NCBI GenBank assembly: GCA_002551355.1
Contig: NTHE01000005.1
Span: 106,343 to 170,342 of the forward strand
Source of the DNA: Streptomyces sp. man185
GTDB lineage: Bacteria > Actinomycetota > Actinomycetes > Streptomycetales > Streptomycetaceae
Direction of reading: 5' to 3'
Length of the DNA: 64,000 nt
In this document: piece after piece, positions 55,871 to 64,000 of the stretch
How the letters are laid out: the number at the start of each line of letters is the position of its first letter
Numbering within the stretch: the stretch's first letter is position 1
The notes under the pieces: generated by a model
Told to the model about the DNA's origin: nothing
The model's input: only the letters and a program-made list of their open reading frames with translations
Databases searched by the model: none
Program-made: the position numbers and the translations under genes

Positions 55871-56917
55871 ATGTACGGCAGTTACACCGGCCGGTCCCGG
55901 ACGCGCAGGCGCGCGGCGGGCCTGCGGACGACCGGGACGGCGGCGGCGCTCGGGGCGGCCCTGCTGCTGGCGGGATGCTCCGGCGACGGGGACGGCGGCG
56001 ACAAGGACAGCGCGCCGGCCGTCGAGCAGCAGCCCAAGGACAAGGATCCGTACTGGGTCAACCCCGACGGCAACGCGGCCCGTCAGGTCGCCGCGTACGG
56101 CAAGGACGGCGACGAGAAGAACGCCGAGCTGATCCGGAAGATCGCGCAGCAGCCGGTCGGCGAATGGATCGGCCCGGACAACCCCGAGAACGAGGTCAAG
56201 GGCGTCACCGAGGCCGCCGCCGCGGCCGACCGGGACGCCCTGCTGGTCCTGTACAACATCCCGCACCGCGACTGCGGCCAGTTCTCCAAGGGCGGCGCTG
56301 CCGACGGCAACGCCTACCGCGCCTGGCTCGACAGCGTCGCCAAGGGCATCGGGGACCGCGGCGCCACCGTGATCCTGGAGCCGGACGCCCTGCTCCACCT
56401 GGTCGACGGCTGCACGCCCCAGGAGTTCCACGAGGAGCGCTACGACCTCCTCAAGGGCGCGATCCAGCGGCTGAAGCAGCAGCCCGCCACCAAGGTCTAC
56501 CTGGACGCGGGCAACGCGGGCTGGCAGTCGCCCGACGCGCTGTTCCAGCCGCTCCAGCGGGCCGGGATCGCCGAGGCGGACGGCTTCTCGCTCAACGTCT
56601 CCAACTTCCAGACGACGGAGGTCTCCACACAGTTCGGCAGGAAGCTGTCGGAGAAGATCGGCGACAAGCCCTTCGTCATCGACACCAGCCGCAACGGCAA
56701 CGGCCCCTACACGGGCGGCGACCCGGCCGAGAACTGGTGCAATCCGCCCGGCCGCGCGCTGGGCGAGGCCCCCACCACGCAGACCGGTGACGAGCTGGTC
56801 GACGCCTACCTGTGGATCAAGCGCCCCGGCGAGTCCGACGGCGACTGCAAGGGCGGCCCGAAGGCCGGCGCCTGGTGGCCGGAGTACGCGCTGGACCTGG
56901 CCGGCGCCACGAAGTAG
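55871..56917 (+). CDS. cslZ: Glycoside hydrolase family 6 lipoprotein, CslZ-like
   Basis: The ATG at 55871, after AGGGGGAG, gives 348 residues; 55832 is a longer alternative. A basic N-region and lipobox LLLAGCSGD direct lipid attachment. The GH6 fold is clear: LLVLYNIPHRDCGQFSKGG (acid region with Asp), ATVILEPDALLHLVDGC (conserved E-P-D), KVYLDAGNAGWQS, SLNVSNFQTTEV and FVIDTSRNGNG, with WCNPPGRALGE near the end. GH6 enzymes cleave beta-1,4-glucans. In Streptomyces the homologous gene flanks cslA-glxA and acts on the beta-glucan made at hyphal tips. Here it converges on glxA across a strong terminator. Confidence 0.9.
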   Translation: MYGSYTGRSRTRRRAAGLRTTGTAAALGAALLLAGCSGDGDGGDKDSAPAVEQQPKDKDPYWVNPDGNAARQVAAYGKDGDEKNAELIRKIAQQPVGEWIGPDNPENEVKGVTEAAAAADRDALLVLYNIPHRDCGQFSKGGAADGNAYRAWLDSVAKGIGDRGATVILEPDALLHLVDGCTPQEFHEERYDLLKGAIQRLKQQPATKVYLDAGNAGWQSPDALFQPLQRAGIAEADGFSLNVSNFQTTEVSTQFGRKLSEKIGDKPFVIDTSRNGNGPYTGGDPAENWCNPPGRALGEAPTTQTGDELVDAYLWIKRPGESDGDCKGGPKAGAWWPEYALDLAGATK

Positions 56918-56920
56918 GCG

Positions 56921-56983
56921 GCACACGGCGAAGGCCGCGTTCCGGAAGAGGCTCTCTTACGGAACGCGGCCTTCGCCGTGTGC
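56921..56983. terminator. Bidirectional terminator with 24-base perfect stem
   Basis: A perfect 24-base inverted repeat (56921-56944 and 56960-56983) encloses a 15-base loop which itself can form a second small hairpin (aagag-gct-ctctt). It lies between the convergent cslZ and glxA genes, 4 bases after the cslZ stop, and should terminate both transcripts. Confidence 0.92.
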
Positions 56984-57002
56984 GTGTACGGGGGTACGCG
57001 CC

Positions 57003-58940
57003 CTACTCGGGCACCTCCACCCACATGCCCTCCGACGGGGTGCCCCGGTCGTCGGTGACGAAGAGCATGTACCAACCGGCCGGCACCAGCGCCCGGTTCT
57101 TCGGCACGGTGACGGTGATCCCGTCCTTCGACTTCTTCATGTCCAGGGCGATCGTGCGCTGGTCGGTGTCGGTGACATGGGTGACCGCCGAGGGCCGCAT
57201 CAGCTTCGCCGAGGTGATCTTCGAGGCGTGCTGCGTGGTGAACAGGCCCGTGGAGCCGCGCTCGATCTTCTTGGGCCCGGCCGTCAGCTCCGGCCGGGAG
57301 TCCCGGTAGAGGTAGGGCGGGGTGTAGATCTCGATGCGCTGCTCGAAGACGCCGGGCCGGGTGTTGGCCTGGTCCGAGAAGAGCGAGTCCGACCCGAAGA
57401 TCATGACCCGGCCGTCCGGCAGCAGCACCGAACCCGAGTGGTAGTTCCGGCCGACCGCCGGGTCCGCGACCTGCTTGTACGTGTCGCTCTTCGCGTCGTA
57501 CAGCCGGGCCTGGAGCACGTCCGAGCCGCCGCGTCCCCGGTAGTCGCCGGAGCCGCCGGTGACCAGCAGGGAGTCGTCGGGCAACAGGGACGCGCTGGGG
57601 TAGCGGGTTCCCTCGGAGAGGGACGCGCCGTCGGTGAACTGCGGGTTCTTCTTCTGGAGGTCGACCAGCCGGGACTTCTCGCTGGACTTCTCCGACTCGC
57701 CGACGCCGCCGCCGCCGATCACCATGAACCTCTCGTCCTGGGCCGGGGGCAGCCGCACGGTGGCCGAGGTCTCCATCCGGTCCGGGTCGCTGAGACCGGG
57801 GATCTTCTTGAACTTGTTCGTCGACAGGTCCCAGACGCCCGGGTCGCGGCCCACGTCCGCCGGACCGTATCCGGCGTTGGAGCCGGAGTAGAAAAGCTTG
57901 CCGTCGTTCAGCAGGAAGACCGCCGGATAGGTGGGGAACTTCCGGACGATGCCGGTGTACTCCCACTCCTTGGTGGCCGGGTCGTAGATCTCGTCCTTGC
58001 CGGGGACGATCTGTCCGATCTCGTCAAGACCCGACAGGGCGAGGACCTTGCCGTCCTCCAGCGTCGTCAGGGTCGGGTACCAGCGGGCCTCGTTCATCGG
58101 GTCGACGGGTAGGTACTTCTCCGCGACCGGATCGAACTCGAAGGCTTCCTTGATCCCCTGGAAGTCCTTCTTGTCCAGGGCAAGCTTCTGCGCGATGCCG
58201 TAGACGTTGCGGGTGTCCGAGCCGGACAGGCCCGCCACCCGGTAGTTGTCCTCGGTGCCGGTCTCGTACTTCTTGCCGGTCTGCTGCGCCTCGACGTAGA
58301 TCCGGCCGAGCCCGGGGTCGTTGCGCAGGAACGCGCCGGTCTGCTTGTCGAAGACCTTGGTGGCCTTCTCCACCAGGACCGGGTCCTTGGAGAGATACGT
58401 CTTGCCGTTCTTCTTGCCGGTGAACCGGGTGCCCGCGGGCAGGGTGATCGGCTTGTCCGGGTTCTCGTTGTGGACGATCATCAGGCCGCCGGCCTTGGTG
58501 ACGTCGCCCTGGAGCTTCTCGTAGCGCTTGGTGCCGCCGGCTATGAGGAGCTTGCCGTCGGGCAGTTGGGTGTGCCCGGCGCAGAACATGTCCTTGGGGG
58601 TGGAGATGTCCTTGAAGACGTTCGTCTTCGGGTCCCACAGCACCGAGCGGAAGCTCTTCGCGTCGAAGTTCTTCTGGTTGTTCCCGGAGCCCGCGACGAG
58701 CAGCACCTTGCCGGTGTGCAGCAGCGCCGCGTGGATCGTGTTGATCCGGTGCTCGGAGGGGACGTCCAGGAAGTCCCAGTGGCCGTTGGCCGCCTTGTAA
58801 TCCGGCTGGTTGATCTTGTACTCGTGATAGCGCTCGGTGCTGACGCGGTACAGCCACGGCCCGTTCGCCCCCGCGAGCGCGAGAACCACCGCCGTACTGA
58901 TCGCCAGGCGGCGGGTACGGCGGCTCGGACGGTACTTCAT
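57003..58940 (-). CDS. glxA: GlxA-like copper radical oxidase
   Basis: The protein has 645 residues. An N-terminal basic region plus one hydrophobic helix (LAISTAVVLALAGANGPWLY) anchors it outside. Kelch-type repeats (GKVLLVAGSGNN, GKLLIAGGTKRY, GKVLALSGLDEIG and so on) form the galactose-oxidase beta-propeller. Cofactor residues are visible: Cys120 in DMFCAGHT, Trp287 in ARWYPT, Tyr500-His501 in GRNYHSG and His588 in THVTDTDQRTI. The Tyr of the Tyr-Cys crosslink may be Tyr140, but I cannot confirm this. GlxA needs copper and is required with CslA for hyphal-tip glycan and morphogenesis. It overlaps the cslA stop by 4 bases. Confidence 0.93.
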   Translation of the reverse strand: MKYRPSRRTRRLAISTAVVLALAGANGPWLYRVSTERYHEYKINQPDYKAANGHWDFLDVPSEHRINTIHAALLHTGKVLLVAGSGNNQKNFDAKSFRSVLWDPKTNVFKDISTPKDMFCAGHTQLPDGKLLIAGGTKRYEKLQGDVTKAGGLMIVHNENPDKPITLPAGTRFTGKKNGKTYLSKDPVLVEKATKVFDKQTGAFLRNDPGLGRIYVEAQQTGKKYETGTEDNYRVAGLSGSDTRNVYGIAQKLALDKKDFQGIKEAFEFDPVAEKYLPVDPMNEARWYPTLTTLEDGKVLALSGLDEIGQIVPGKDEIYDPATKEWEYTGIVRKFPTYPAVFLLNDGKLFYSGSNAGYGPADVGRDPGVWDLSTNKFKKIPGLSDPDRMETSATVRLPPAQDERFMVIGGGGVGESEKSSEKSRLVDLQKKNPQFTDGASLSEGTRYPSASLLPDDSLLVTGGSGDYRGRGGSDVLQARLYDAKSDTYKQVADPAVGRNYHSGSVLLPDGRVMIFGSDSLFSDQANTRPGVFEQRIEIYTPPYLYRDSRPELTAGPKKIERGSTGLFTTQHASKITSAKLMRPSAVTHVTDTDQRTIALDMKKSKDGITVTVPKNRALVPAGWYMLFVTDDRGTPSEGMWVEVPE

Positions 58941-60847
58941 TTCTTACGTCCCCCCAGGGCGATCTGCATGGTCTGGTCGTTGCCGGGCGCTCCGGGCTGG
59001 GGCCTCGGCTCCGGCGCCGGGCCGCCGCTGCGGTGCGATCCTGCACCCGCCCGGCGTTTCTTCTTCTCGGCGCGGATCGTGTACCGCCAGCCGATGATCG
59101 GCGCGGCGGTGATCAGCAGCGCCAGCGTGGCCCAGGTGACCATCGCGGGGTGGCTGTGGCCGAGAAAGAAGGAGGAGATCATCGAGGCGCCGAAGACGAC
59201 GATGAAGAACAGATGGATGCGGAAGGTGCCGAACAGGGTGTCCGGGCTGGACGAGTCGCCCTTGGGGGTCACCACGAACGAGCTCTTGCGGCGCAGCACC
59301 GCGTCCATCAGCGAGCGGGCGTAGATCGGCGCGGAGAGCGCGGACATCACCATGCCGGCCAGGCCGCCGGAGCCCTCGGGCTCGTGCGGCGAGACGTTGT
59401 GGCGGCGGTTCCAGATGTACAGGCCGATCTGGAGCGCGGAGGCGTTGCCATACAGCATCATCCAGATCGTCGGGTCGATCTGGACACCGGAGGCGCCCAT
59501 GCCGAGGAACAGCGCGCAACTGAGAGCCGCGAGGATCCAGTTCAGCGCCGACATCGGATAGAAGATGATCATCATCGTGTAGTTGAAGAGCTTGCCGGGC
59601 GGCATGGTCCCGAAGCCCTTCCAGAACTGCCCGATGATCGTCTCGTAGGTGCCCCGCGACCAGCGCAGCTGCTGGGTGAAGAAGTCCGTCCACGCGGTCG
59701 GTCCCTCGCCGACGGCCAGCACGTCCGGGGTGTAGACCGAACGCCACTTCCTGCCCGTGGCCGGGTTGCGGTGGCGGTGGATCTCGAAGCCGGTGGCCAT
59801 GTCCTCGGTGATCGAGTCGTACAGCCCGCCGATCTGCTTGAGCGCCGAGATGCGGACCGCGTTGCTCGTGCCGACGAACATGGGGGAGCCGTAGCGGTTG
59901 CCCGCGCGCTGGATCAGGGCGTGGAAGAGGAACTGCTGCGACTCGGCGGCCTTGGTGACGAAGGTGTCGTAGTTGCCGTAGACCTGCGGGCCGATGACGA
60001 AGCCGACGTCCGGGTCACGGAAGTAGCCGAGCATCCGCTCCAGGTAGTTCGCCATCGGGATGTGGTCGGTGTCCACCGAGGCGAAGAAGTCGTAGTCGCC
60101 GCCGTGCGCGTCCAGCCAGGCGTTGTAGTTGCCGTGCTTCGTCTTGGCGCGGTGCGGGCCCTTGGCCTGGTTCCAGTGCGCCACGCCCTTGCGGGAGAAG
60201 TGGTGCACGCCGAGCCGGGCGCAGACCTCCTTGACCGCCGGGTCGTTGCCCTCGTCCAGCAGCCAGACGTGCATCAGACCGCGGTGGCGGATCTTGACGG
60301 CCGCCTCCAGGGTCTTGGTCACCATCTCCAGCGGTTCCTTGCCGGGCACGAAGGAGGTGAGGAAGGCGACCTTGGTGCCGCTCTCCGGGATCACCGGGAC
60401 CGGGTCGCGGGCGACGAGGGTGGCGTGCGCGTTGGAGAGGACGTTCATCGTGCGGAACAGCTCGATCAGGCCGATCGAGACCAGCATGACGATGTCGAGG
60501 ACCAGCAGGAGGTCGTTGTCCAGGTTCGGGTCGCGGTCCGTCCAGTGGCTGGGCTGCATCAGCCAGGCGAAGAGGCCGAGCGAGACGAGGGGGGCCGCGC
60601 CGAGCAGGAGCGCCGCGCGCATGCGGTGCGGCTCCTGCGATATGAGCGAGCGGTACTGGACCGTGTACGGCCTGCCCGCGGGGGGCTGGGTCAGCGGTCC
60701 GGCGAGCCGGCTGTAATGCTCGTAGTCGTAGCGCGGCAGCTCTTTCTTGGCCCGCCGCCGCGCCGCCCCTGCCCGCGGCAGTATCCGGAGCTGCGTCGTC
60801 CGGGAAGCGTCGTTGTCCTGCCGGTCGCCTGGCGGCGTCGACGTCAT
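58937..60847 (-). CDS. cslA: CslA-like cellulose-synthase-family glycosyltransferase
   Basis: The ATG at 60847, with a GGGGGG run upstream, gives 636 residues; a GTG at 60865 is possible. It is a GT2 processive glycosyltransferase: two N-terminal helices (AALLLGAAPLVSLGLFAWL, LLLVLDIVMLVSIGLIELF), then cytoplasmic catalytic motifs WLLDEGNDP, FASVDTDHIPMANYLERM (D-x-D), GLYDSITEDMATGFEIHRH (T-E-D) and FTQQLRWSRGTYE (Q-x-x-R-W), then five or six more helices. CslA makes a beta-glucan at hyphal tips and works with GlxA. The operon order cslA-glxA with cslZ opposite matches the well-known Streptomyces cluster. Confidence 0.95.
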   Translation of the reverse strand: MTSTPPGDRQDNDASRTTQLRILPRAGAARRRAKKELPRYDYEHYSRLAGPLTQPPAGRPYTVQYRSLISQEPHRMRAALLLGAAPLVSLGLFAWLMQPSHWTDRDPNLDNDLLLVLDIVMLVSIGLIELFRTMNVLSNAHATLVARDPVPVIPESGTKVAFLTSFVPGKEPLEMVTKTLEAAVKIRHRGLMHVWLLDEGNDPAVKEVCARLGVHHFSRKGVAHWNQAKGPHRAKTKHGNYNAWLDAHGGDYDFFASVDTDHIPMANYLERMLGYFRDPDVGFVIGPQVYGNYDTFVTKAAESQQFLFHALIQRAGNRYGSPMFVGTSNAVRISALKQIGGLYDSITEDMATGFEIHRHRNPATGRKWRSVYTPDVLAVGEGPTAWTDFFTQQLRWSRGTYETIIGQFWKGFGTMPPGKLFNYTMMIIFYPMSALNWILAALSCALFLGMGASGVQIDPTIWMMLYGNASALQIGLYIWNRRHNVSPHEPEGSGGLAGMVMSALSAPIYARSLMDAVLRRKSSFVVTPKGDSSSPDTLFGTFRIHLFFIVVFGASMISSFFLGHSHPAMVTWATLALLITAAPIIGWRYTIRAEKKKRRAGAGSHRSGGPAPEPRPQPGAPGNDQTMQIALGGRKK

Positions 60848-61337
60848 GGGTACATCCCCCCGCACGCATGGTGGTGCGTGACTGTTCGGTCTCTCTCGTC
60901 GTGCGCGGTGGGTCCCCGCTCTTCACCGGGCACGCACACGGTGGCGAGCCACCGTCCCCACAGACATGGATCGGCAGCCTTCCGGTTGCATGACGCCCCC
61001 TCGGCGTCCGCCCCCGAGCGGGACCCCCACCCCGCGGTGCGAACAACCGGAACGTCACGCTCTGCTGTGCCAACTGTACGGATCAGCAGCCCCCTTGGGG
61101 CTCACGGTCCCCAGACAGATTGTCCGACACCGAACGGGATCGCAAGGGTGAAACGGACTGTTTGCCGGTCATGCGCACGATTTGGCCCCAGGTTGTGGAG
61201 GGGGTGTGACGAAGTGGAGAACCGCGCTCGCCGCATCCTTCACCACTGCTGCGTGACCGCAGCGCCACGGTCCGGAGTCGGGTGTGTAGCTCTGCGTGTT
61301 CGGCAGGGGGTGTCACCGGATGCCGGACGGGGAATGA
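60848..61337. promoter_or_regulatory. Long leader region of cslA
   Basis: About 490 bases lie between the cslA start and the tRNA-Lys terminator. I see no convincing gene: short frames on the plus strand are Arg/Pro-rich. The cslA promoter is expected here. No dyad operator was recognised. Confidence 0.35.
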
Positions 61338-61372
61338 TCAAAGCCCCCTCACTGAATGTGAGGGGGCTTTGA
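61338..61372 (-). terminator. Terminator of tRNA-Lys
   Basis: A perfect 15-base inverted repeat (tcaaagccccctcac at 61338-61352, complement at 61358-61372) with a 5-base loop lies 7 bases past the tRNA 3' end. It ends in A/T-rich arms, giving a short U-rich tail on the minus-strand transcript. Confidence 0.85.
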
Positions 61373-61379
61373 CCGTGCG

Positions 61380-61453
61380 TGCGCCGTCAGGGACTCGAAC
61401 CCCGGACCCGCTGATTAAGAGTCAGCTGCTCTAACCAACTGAGCTAACGGCGC
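61380..61453 (-). tRNA. tRNA-Lys (anticodon CTT)
   Basis: Reading the minus strand from 61453, the cloverleaf is complete: acceptor gcgccgt pairs with acggcgc, the D arm is gctc-agttggtta-gagc, the anticodon arm gctga-ctcttaa-tcagc contains the CTT anticodon, and the T arm cgggg-ttcgagt-ccctg carries TTCGA. Discriminator base A73; CCA is not encoded. It decodes AAG, the dominant Lys codon in this high-GC genome. Confidence 0.96.
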
Positions 61454-61646
61454 CTGCTGACCTGGAGAACTTTACCCGACTCGCCGGAGTACTCCGAACC
61501 ATTTACTGGACGCCACGCCCTGTCGGATAGTCGTTTTTTTCCTTTGTTCCGTCAAAATGCGATATGTCGGGAGAGGTTAAGACGCTGACGCCCGTTGCGG
61601 CTGCGCCCAAAGATCTTGACGAATGACGAGTGCGGAGGGGAATCGC

Positions 61647-62939
61647 ATGAGTGTGCCGGTCTTCGAGGAGTACGAACCCGCCGTCGACTGCGGATGCGCG
61701 GGGTGCGCCGTGCGGCGGCGCTCCGCCGCCAGAGCCCTGCCGGTGCGGCGCGGCGGCCATCCCGCCGCCCACGGCGCGCGGCGCGCCCTGGTGCTGGCCA
61801 CGGCCGCCGGGGTGGTCCTCTCCTGCGGAGCCGCCGACGCGGCTGCGGCCGCGGGCCACGCGCCCTGGGCCCCGCACGCCGACGGGGAAGCCGACCCGGA
61901 ACCGGCGACCCCGCAGGGCGAGAAGGGTCCGCTGCGGGGCACCGGCGCCTCGGGCCCGCCGTCCGCCGGAGCGGCCGCGCCCAAGACGACGCGGGCCGAC
62001 ATCATCGCCCGGGCCAAGACATGGGTGGCCGCGAAGGTCCCGTACAGCATGGAGAAGTACTGGTCGGACGGCTACCGGCAGGACTGCTCCGGCTATGTGT
62101 CGATGGCCTGGAACCTCGGCACCAACGAGTGGACCGGCAGCCTCGCCGCCTACGGGACCCGGATCGCCCGCGCGGACCTCCAGCCCGGTGACATCCTCCT
62201 CTTCCACAACCCGGCCGACCCCGCCAAGGGCTCGCACGTCACGATCTTCGGCGGCTGGACCGACAGCGCACGCACCCACTACGTCGCCTACGAGCAGGCG
62301 CGCCCGCGGACGCGGAAGCAGTCGACGCCCCTGGCGTACTGGAACAACTCCGACCGCTACGTGGCCTACCGCTACAAGGGCGTCACGGGCGGATCGCCCG
62401 GGGCCGGGTCCTCCACCGCCTTCCCCGGGGCCAAGCAGTTCGGCCCCGGCGCCGACAACACGTACGTCACCCAGCTCGGCCAGATGCTGGTCAAGCGGGG
62501 CGGCCAGCGGTTCTACACGGTCGGCCCCGGGCCGGTGTGGGGAACGGCGGACCGGCGGGCGACTCAGGCGTTCCAGCAGGCACAGGGCTGGCGGGGCAAG
62601 GAGGCCGACGGCATCCCGGGTCCGGACACCTGGCGCCTGCTGACCACCGGCGGCGGCCGGAACATTCCGGCCGCCGGCGCGGGTGGCAGCCCGAATACGG
62701 CCGTCGCGTTCCCCGGACGCGGCTATTTCAAGCCGGGTCAGTCCAACAGCCATGTCGACCGGCTCGGCAAACAGTTGGTGAAGAAGGGATACGGCAAGCA
62801 CTACGTGTCGGGCCCCGGCCCGCGCTGGACCGAGGCCGACCGCCGCAACGTCGAGGCGTTCCAGCGGGCCCAGGGCTGGCGCGGCGGTGCGGCCGATGGT
62901 TACCCGGGGCCGGAGACCTGGCGCCGGCTCTTCGCGTGA
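61647..62939 (+). CDS. NlpC/P60-like peptidoglycan hydrolase with two peptidoglycan-binding domains
   Basis: The ATG at 61647 follows GGAGGGGAA; 430 residues. The N-terminus has a Cys-rich patch (DCGCAGCAVRRRS) followed by a hydrophobic segment (RALVLATAAGVVLSCGAADA), probably a signal or membrane anchor. The catalytic domain (about 105-260) has KTWVAAKVPYSMEKYWS, the nucleophile Cys in RQDCSGYVSMAWNL, and the His in GSHVTIFGGWTDS. Two homologous peptidoglycan-binding repeats follow, each with FGPG/FKPG, TYVTQLGQMLVKRG or HVDRLGKQLVKKGYG, and AFQQAQGWRG / AFQRAQGWRG ends. It probably trims cell wall peptides. Confidence 0.9.
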   Translation: MSVPVFEEYEPAVDCGCAGCAVRRRSAARALPVRRGGHPAAHGARRALVLATAAGVVLSCGAADAAAAAGHAPWAPHADGEADPEPATPQGEKGPLRGTGASGPPSAGAAAPKTTRADIIARAKTWVAAKVPYSMEKYWSDGYRQDCSGYVSMAWNLGTNEWTGSLAAYGTRIARADLQPGDILLFHNPADPAKGSHVTIFGGWTDSARTHYVAYEQARPRTRKQSTPLAYWNNSDRYVAYRYKGVTGGSPGAGSSTAFPGAKQFGPGADNTYVTQLGQMLVKRGGQRFYTVGPGPVWGTADRRATQAFQQAQGWRGKEADGIPGPDTWRLLTTGGGRNIPAAGAGGSPNTAVAFPGRGYFKPGQSNSHVDRLGKQLVKKGYGKHYVSGPGPRWTEADRRNVEAFQRAQGWRGGAADGYPGPETWRRLFA

Positions 62940-62976
62940 CGGACGTGACGACGTGACGGAAAGGAATCGGGAACCG

Positions 62977-64000
62977 GTGACCCCCAACAACGACCAGACC
63001 CCCCGCACCAGCACCACACCCCACACCAGCACCACCCCCACTCCCACCCCCCACTCCCTGGACGACCAGATCCCCCCGTCCCTCTTCGCCCCACCGGGCA
63101 GGGGGACCCCGCCGCCGCTGTTCGGCCCGGTCGCGGCGAAGGCGGTGACACCGCCGGGCGGTGCGACCCCGCCGCCGCTGTTCGGCCCGGTCGCCGACAG
63201 GGCGCTGACGCCGGCGGGCGGTGAGCTGCCGCCCCGGCGGAACGCCGAGCCCGCGCCCGCTCCGGACGGCGATCCCGAACGTGTGCCGACCGGTGAGCTC
63301 CCGCCACGGCGCAACGCCGAGCCCGCGCCGGACGCAGCGTCCGCGCCCGACGGTGACAAGGCCCCGTCCTCGTCGCCCCGGCCCGATGCCCCGGAGACCC
63401 CGGGCATGAACCTGCACCTCGGGCCGACCCCGGACCGGCCCGCCCCCACGCGCCCCGTACCGCTCGACGGGAACCTCCACCTCAAGCCCGTCCGGCGTTC
63501 GAGGACGGAACCCTCGGCGGAGTGGACCCCGCACCCGTCGTACGGGGCCGAGCCGGGGAGCGCGAAGCACGAGGACGGGAAGGCCGAGCCGGAAGCCCGC
63601 GACACCTCCGCCAAGGGGGCCGTGGACAACCCCGGGCCGGACACCGAGCTGGACCTCGTCCTGGACCTGGCCCCCGGCGACCGGGCCGCCTCGGCCACCT
63701 TCTCCGTGCCCGTACCCGGCCCCGCCCCGGCCCCCGCGTCGCAGACCACCGCGACCGCTCCGGCCACCGCGACGGTCTCCACGTCCCCCGGCCGCCGCCA
63801 CTCCGTCATCGCCAACGAGACCACCGCCTCCATCCCCGTACACCTCCTCTTCCGTGACGACCGGGAGCCGGCCGAAGCGGCGGCGCTGCCCGCGGCCGTC
63901 GTCCGGCGCCCCGATGCCGGGGACCGCACGCCCGCCACCCGGCGGCCGCCCGTGCCGCGTTCGCCGCAGACGCGGGTGCGGCCGTCGACCCGGCCCGCCC
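62977..64000 (+). CDS. Proline-rich protein, 3'-truncated by the window edge
   Basis: From the GTG at 62977 the frame stays open for 341 codons to the end of the window. There is no signal peptide. The visible part is Pro/Ala/Thr-rich and repetitive: TPPPLFGPVA occurs twice, GELPPRRNAEPAP occurs twice, and NLHLGPTPDRPAP is echoed by NLHLKPVRR. The later part is less repetitive (DTELDLVLDLAPGDRAASAT, then NETTASIPVHLLFRDDREPA). Such proline-rich cytoplasmic N-termini often precede membrane or glycosyltransferase domains, but the functional part lies beyond the window, so no assignment is made. Confidence 0.75.
   Translation, partial: MTPNNDQTPRTSTTPHTSTTPTPTPHSLDDQIPPSLFAPPGRGTPPPLFGPVAAKAVTPPGGATPPPLFGPVADRALTPAGGELPPRRNAEPAPAPDGDPERVPTGELPPRRNAEPAPDAASAPDGDKAPSSSPRPDAPETPGMNLHLGPTPDRPAPTRPVPLDGNLHLKPVRRSRTEPSAEWTPHPSYGAEPGSAKHEDGKAEPEARDTSAKGAVDNPGPDTELDLVLDLAPGDRAASATFSVPVPGPAPAPASQTTATAPATATVSTSPGRRHSVIANETTASIPVHLLFRDDREPAEAAALPAAVVRRPDAGDRTPATRRPPVPRSPQTRVRPSTRPA

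Noticed and set aside
61380..61453. tRNA-Lys as an integration site of a genomic island
   Set aside because: No integrase, no repeated tRNA 3' end and no foreign-looking genes were seen next to it; the flanks are conserved Streptomyces genes.
61503..63938. 811-codon open frame on the minus strand at the right end
   Set aside because: It is antisense to the peptidoglycan hydrolase and proline-rich genes, and Gly/Arg/Ser-rich with no recognisable domain.

Overview
The window reads as the chromosome of a Streptomyces or a very close actinomycete. GC is very high with strong third-position G/C, GTG and TTG starts are frequent, and several families typical of the genus are present: XRE-DUF5753/DUF397 pairs, a DUF6879 protein, class E and F sortases, DUF6412 beside yidC, and a cslA-glxA-cslZ cluster. 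No transposase, integrase, rRNA or CRISPR array was found. One tRNA (Lys, CTT) is present.

Layout. 0-6 kb holds a truncated lipoprotein gene, an HTH protein converging on and overlapping an endonuclease/exonuclease/phosphatase-family gene, and a three-gene module (small helical protein, DUF1023-type alpha/beta hydrolase, lipoprotein). 6-11 kb is a typical Streptomyces regulatory patch: two DUF397 proteins, a DUF6879 protein, two XRE-DUF5753 regulators and a GHKL anti-sigma-type ATPase.

11.2-35.4 kb is a dense, almost gapless island of about 13 genes, all related to nucleic-acid processing, restriction-modification or phage defence. It has three transcription units. Unit A (minus, 23450 to 11177): a small basic protein, a 1585-residue GHKL ATPase-SF2 helicase fusion, a UvrD-type helicase, DrmA and DrmB (two of the three DISARM core proteins, without DrmC). 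Unit B (plus, 24063 to 28074): an XRE-GHKL fusion and two proteins of unknown function. Unit C (minus, 35351 to 27996): a MORC/MutL-like GHKL ATPase, a Z1-domain ATPase, a Vsr nuclease, a C5-methyltransferase homologue that has lost its catalytic cysteine, and an intact C5-methyltransferase. Units A and B diverge from a shared 0.6 kb control region; B and C converge and overlap by 79 bases. This is the most likely candidate for an undescribed or hybrid defence system.

35.6-44.7 kb returns to housekeeping and envelope functions: a SEC-C protein, a class E sortase, DUF6412 and YidC, a fumarylacetoacetase-family enzyme, a ROK regulator facing a two-gene oxidoreductase operon across a clear dyad operator, and a secreted protein ending in a LARTG sortase signal. 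44.8-53.2 kb is a phosphonate (probably 2-aminoethylphosphonate) regulon: GntR regulator, FAD oxidoreductase, phosphonatase-like HAD hydrolase, a complete ABC importer, and a Tat-exported alkaline-phosphatase-superfamily enzyme. An identical 16-base site stands upstream of both its transcription units. 53.3-55.5 kb carries a HAD-IIA hydrolase, a small envelope protein and a class F sortase. 55.9-60.8 kb is the cellulose-like polymer cluster cslZ/glxA/cslA that acts at hyphal tips. The window ends with tRNA-Lys, an NlpC/P60-like peptidoglycan hydrolase and a truncated proline-rich gene.
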